Positions 62,433 through 64,000 of a stretch of DNA of 64,000 nucleotides are shown here, in pieces. Position numbers and translations under genes: made by a program. The DNA lies in the NCBI RefSeq assembly GCF_000383955.1, contig NZ_KB913013.1:911694-975693 (forward strand), given 5' to 3'. Numbering within the stretch: the stretch's first letter is position 1; each line of letters starts with the position of its first letter. The notes under the pieces were generated by a model. The model was not told where the DNA came from, did not search any database, and worked only from the letters and a program-made list of their open reading frames with translations. The stretch comes from Rudanella lutea DSM 19387 (GTDB lineage: Bacteria > Bacteroidota > Bacteroidia > Cytophagales > Spirosomataceae).

Positions 62433-63078
62433 TAGACCTTCGGGTAATTTTTATTTAGTAAAAAGCGAGAGATTTAATAAGTATGGCGGTGAAAGTGGTT
62501 ATCTACAATTTTTAGAAAAAGAATACACATTAGGTGAAGGAAATTCTTCTTTTGAAGAACCACGTGAAAATTACTCAGTAGACTCTAAAGAAATTAGAGA
62601 AATTGAAGAAAATACAGATTCTCTTTCAAAGACAGAAAAAGAGCAATTGATAAAGATTAGAATAGGTCAGTCTTCATTCAGAGAAAGACTCTTGTCACGG
62701 CATAAAGATTGTTTACTTTGTGGAATTGACAAAATAGACTTATTAGTGGCAAGTCATATTAAGCCATGGAGCCAATGCAAAAATTATGAAAAATTGGATG
62801 TAGAAAATGGTTTGATACTTTGCCCTCATCATGACAAGCTCTTTGACAAGTTTTTTATTAGCTTTGATTCCGAAGGAAATATTGCTATTTCCAAACATAT
62901 TACCCTGAGTAATCAGGCCTTACTTAACCTCAAGGCAAGTATCAAAATTGAGTTATCCGATAAACAAAAGGAATATATGAAATGGCACTATGCTAATTTC
63001 AAACATAAGAATGTAGATTAAGGTCCGTCATGGGCAGTTATCCGTGGACAGGATGCTCGCCCCGCAGGAAAGTGTGCA

Positions 63079-63165
63079 GCCCAACCCAGCAGCTGTGTAA
63101 AGGTATCAGATACGGTAGTTCATTTTAACTTATGGGGTCGCTATCAACCCCTGCGGTCGTTGGGT
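63079..63165 (+). repeat. attC-like site 6
   Basis: 87 bp, GCCCAAC to GTTGGGT. The inner arm pairs only partly (GCAG / CTGC), making it the weakest structure. The accessory motif GTGGACAGGATGCTCGCCCC starts 34 bp upstream (63045), and a diverged one lies at about 63199. Confidence 0.75.
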
Positions 63166-63321
63166 GAACATTCAAGCATGTTCGTAGGCAGCTTTCCGGC
63201 GGCAGGTAGCGGGCCGCAGAGATCAGGCTTTCTTTGGGTATTGAGCGGGTTTCGGTTTGTCAACCGAAACCCGCAAAACACGTGCTTATTGTTATTAGCG
63301 TAAACATTTTAACTCAATAAT

Positions 63322-63912
63322 ATGAAAATTCTCTTCTCGGCTTTGCTGTGTATCAGCACATTATCAGGTTTTTCTCAGCAAAAATCGTTCGACATCGCCG
63401 TTAGCTATGGTGCTTATTATAGCCCCTCGTTTAAGCTTAACGAAAGAGATGAGTATTATGCTGTCGATTTTGACTATCATCTTACTGAGAGGTGGACGGT
63501 CTCATCCGGCTTTCTCAGAGGACGATTTAGGTATTATGACGACGTTCGTTCTAATGCACCTACAGCCGTTATTTACACCCGTGGCAATACAAACGCCCGA
63601 GGTTTCGACATACATGCCTACGGGATGGCCAAATATTCAGTTATTGCTTCCAGAGTTTTCACGGTACAGTTGGGCGCAGGTGTTGGACTGCTCACCCAAC
63701 GGTTGGAGTACCCTTATCGTGAGCAATCAGGTCGGGGGGATGCGTTTATTATGCAACGTACAACGTCAAACATAGAATTTCCTTTGAGTGCAGAAGCTTA
63801 TTATTTCATCGGAAGTCGATTAGGCATCGGGTTAAAAATAGGTAGCATTCTCAGGCCAAACTATCCGGTTGTGGGTATCCATCTGGGTCCGCAACTTAGG
63901 CTTCGTTTGTAA
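63322..63912 (+). CDS. Cassette 7: outer membrane beta-barrel protein
   Basis: 196 residues with a signal peptide (MKILFSALLCISTLSGFSQQ). The mature part shows alternating beta-strand patterns with aromatic girdles (IAVSYGAYYSPSFKL, AVDFDYHLTERWTVSSGFL, HAYGMAKYSVIASRVFTVQL) and ends ...HLGPQLRLRL, as expected for an 8- to 10-stranded porin-like barrel ending in a hydrophobic residue. The role is unknown. It is the last full cassette in the window. Confidence 0.8.
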   Translation: MKILFSALLCISTLSGFSQQKSFDIAVSYGAYYSPSFKLNERDEYYAVDFDYHLTERWTVSSGFLRGRFRYYDDVRSNAPTAVIYTRGNTNARGFDIHAYGMAKYSVIASRVFTVQLGAGVGLLTQRLEYPYREQSGRGDAFIMQRTTSNIEFPLSAEAYYFIGSRLGIGLKIGSILRPNYPVVGIHLGPQLRLRL

Positions 63913-63949
63913 GGGATTTCGTTTCCGCTCCGCGTGGGGACCGTCTTGT

Positions 63950-64000
63950 GCGACAGGAAGCACGTCCCAAAGTCAGACATTCAGCCCAAAAGGTGCAAGT
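63950..64000 (+). repeat. Start of attC-like site 7 (cut by window edge)
   Basis: The accessory motif GCGACAGGAAGCACGTCCC at 63950 is followed 34 bp later by GCCCAAA at 63984, a diverged first box. The rest lies outside the window, so the array continues to the right. Confidence 0.65.

Larger units (their letters stand above)
61174..63021 (+). pseudogene. Cassette 6: PUA-like/HNH nuclease gene interrupted by an IS
   Basis: The coding parts are 61174-61615 and 62435-63021. Removing the IS and one TA copy restores one open frame of 342 residues (..NYKENF-R-PSGNFYLV..). The N-terminal half (ANCWGVPSGARSVIRNLKEN, LWGSDKFPYIFFF) resembles PUA/EVE-like modified-base readers. The C-terminus is an HNH nuclease with CLLCGIDKIDLLVASHIKPW and LILCPHHDKLFDKFF. 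Such architectures belong to modification-dependent restriction enzymes that attack modified phage DNA. Both halves are otherwise undamaged, so the insertion looks recent. Confidence 0.8.
56489..64000 (+). mobile_element. Integron-like gene cassette array
   Basis: Seven cassettes, each with one plus-strand gene, start at 56489 and continue to the window edge. Six complete attC-like sites (85-89 bp) bound them, and a seventh begins at 63984. Every complete site has GCCCAAC and GTTGGGT ends matching RYYYAAC/GTTRRRY. Cassette genes have clearly lower GC than the flanks and no functional link. One cassette carries an IS5-family element. The array lies directly downstream of a tyrosine recombinase that is not a canonical IntI. 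Confidence 0.8.

Noticed and set aside
57300-64000. CRISPR array
   Set aside because: The repeats are 85-89 bp, are separated by whole genes, and vary in sequence while keeping pairing, so they are not CRISPR repeats. No cas genes are present.

Overview
The window is 64 kb of a chromosome at roughly 55 percent GC, most likely from a member of the Cytophagales (Bacteroidota), probably a Spirosoma/Rudanella-like genus. This is inferred from the gene families: a Rho factor with a very long disordered insertion, bacillithiol genes, GMC oxidoreductase with a gluconate-dehydrogenase-subunit-3 partner, GH125, DUF4403, DUF4105, AMP nucleosidase, and TAnnTTTG-type -7 promoter boxes. No rRNA or CRISPR array is present; there is one tRNA. 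Layout: 1-17 kb is mostly core (response regulator fragment, rho, OmpA protein, two tandem membrane HhH proteins, endonuclease III, sirtuin, topA, DUF892 stress protein, metF, PAP2, nitrilase, bshB1, EEP phosphatase, two tiny disordered proteins). 17-25 kb holds a radical SAM SPL-like protein, a sugar oxidation cluster (GMC oxidoreductase, its small subunit and a TIM-barrel isomerase) and a molybdenum hydroxylase pair (iorAB type). 24.9-28.6 kb is an unrecognised four-gene membrane-associated operon with a Ppx/GppA-like ATPase-fold protein. 28-49 kb carries GH125, agmatine deiminase, an APH(3')-family kinase, two parvulin-type periplasmic foldases, a MoxR ATPase, an M48 protease, mocA-like, truA, purL, tRNA-Ser, rsmI and an inositol phosphatase. 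49-55 kb has a bacillithiol-transferase-like DinB protein, DUF4403, an aldehyde dehydrogenase, GNAT, an HsdR_N protein and AMP nucleosidase.

From 55 kb to the right edge the character changes. A tyrosine recombinase at 55055-56119 is followed by an array of seven single-gene, lower-GC cassettes, all on the plus strand. Six complete boundary sites of 85-89 bp separate them (57351, 58309, 59120, 59727, 60759, 63079), and a seventh starts at 63984. Each complete site begins with GCCCAAC and ends with GTTGGGT, which match the integron attC consensus boxes RYYYAAC and GTTRRRY. The inner arms pair with each other but differ from site to site, so the hairpin is conserved while its sequence is not. 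The neighbouring recombinase, however, lacks the IntI-specific insertion and points towards the array. A second repeat, consensus GCGACAGGnnGCACGTCCC, sits a constant 34-35 bp upstream of every GCCCAAC box and again about 40-48 bp after most GTTGGGT boxes, then recurs about every 52-58 bp. This is an integron-like cassette platform with unusual extra sequence elements and is the best candidate here for an undescribed system. One cassette, a PUA-like/HNH nuclease, is cleanly split by an 817-bp IS5-family element.

The host genome also uses long low-complexity inverted repeats between genes and carries two copies of a MITE-like element with C-rich ends.
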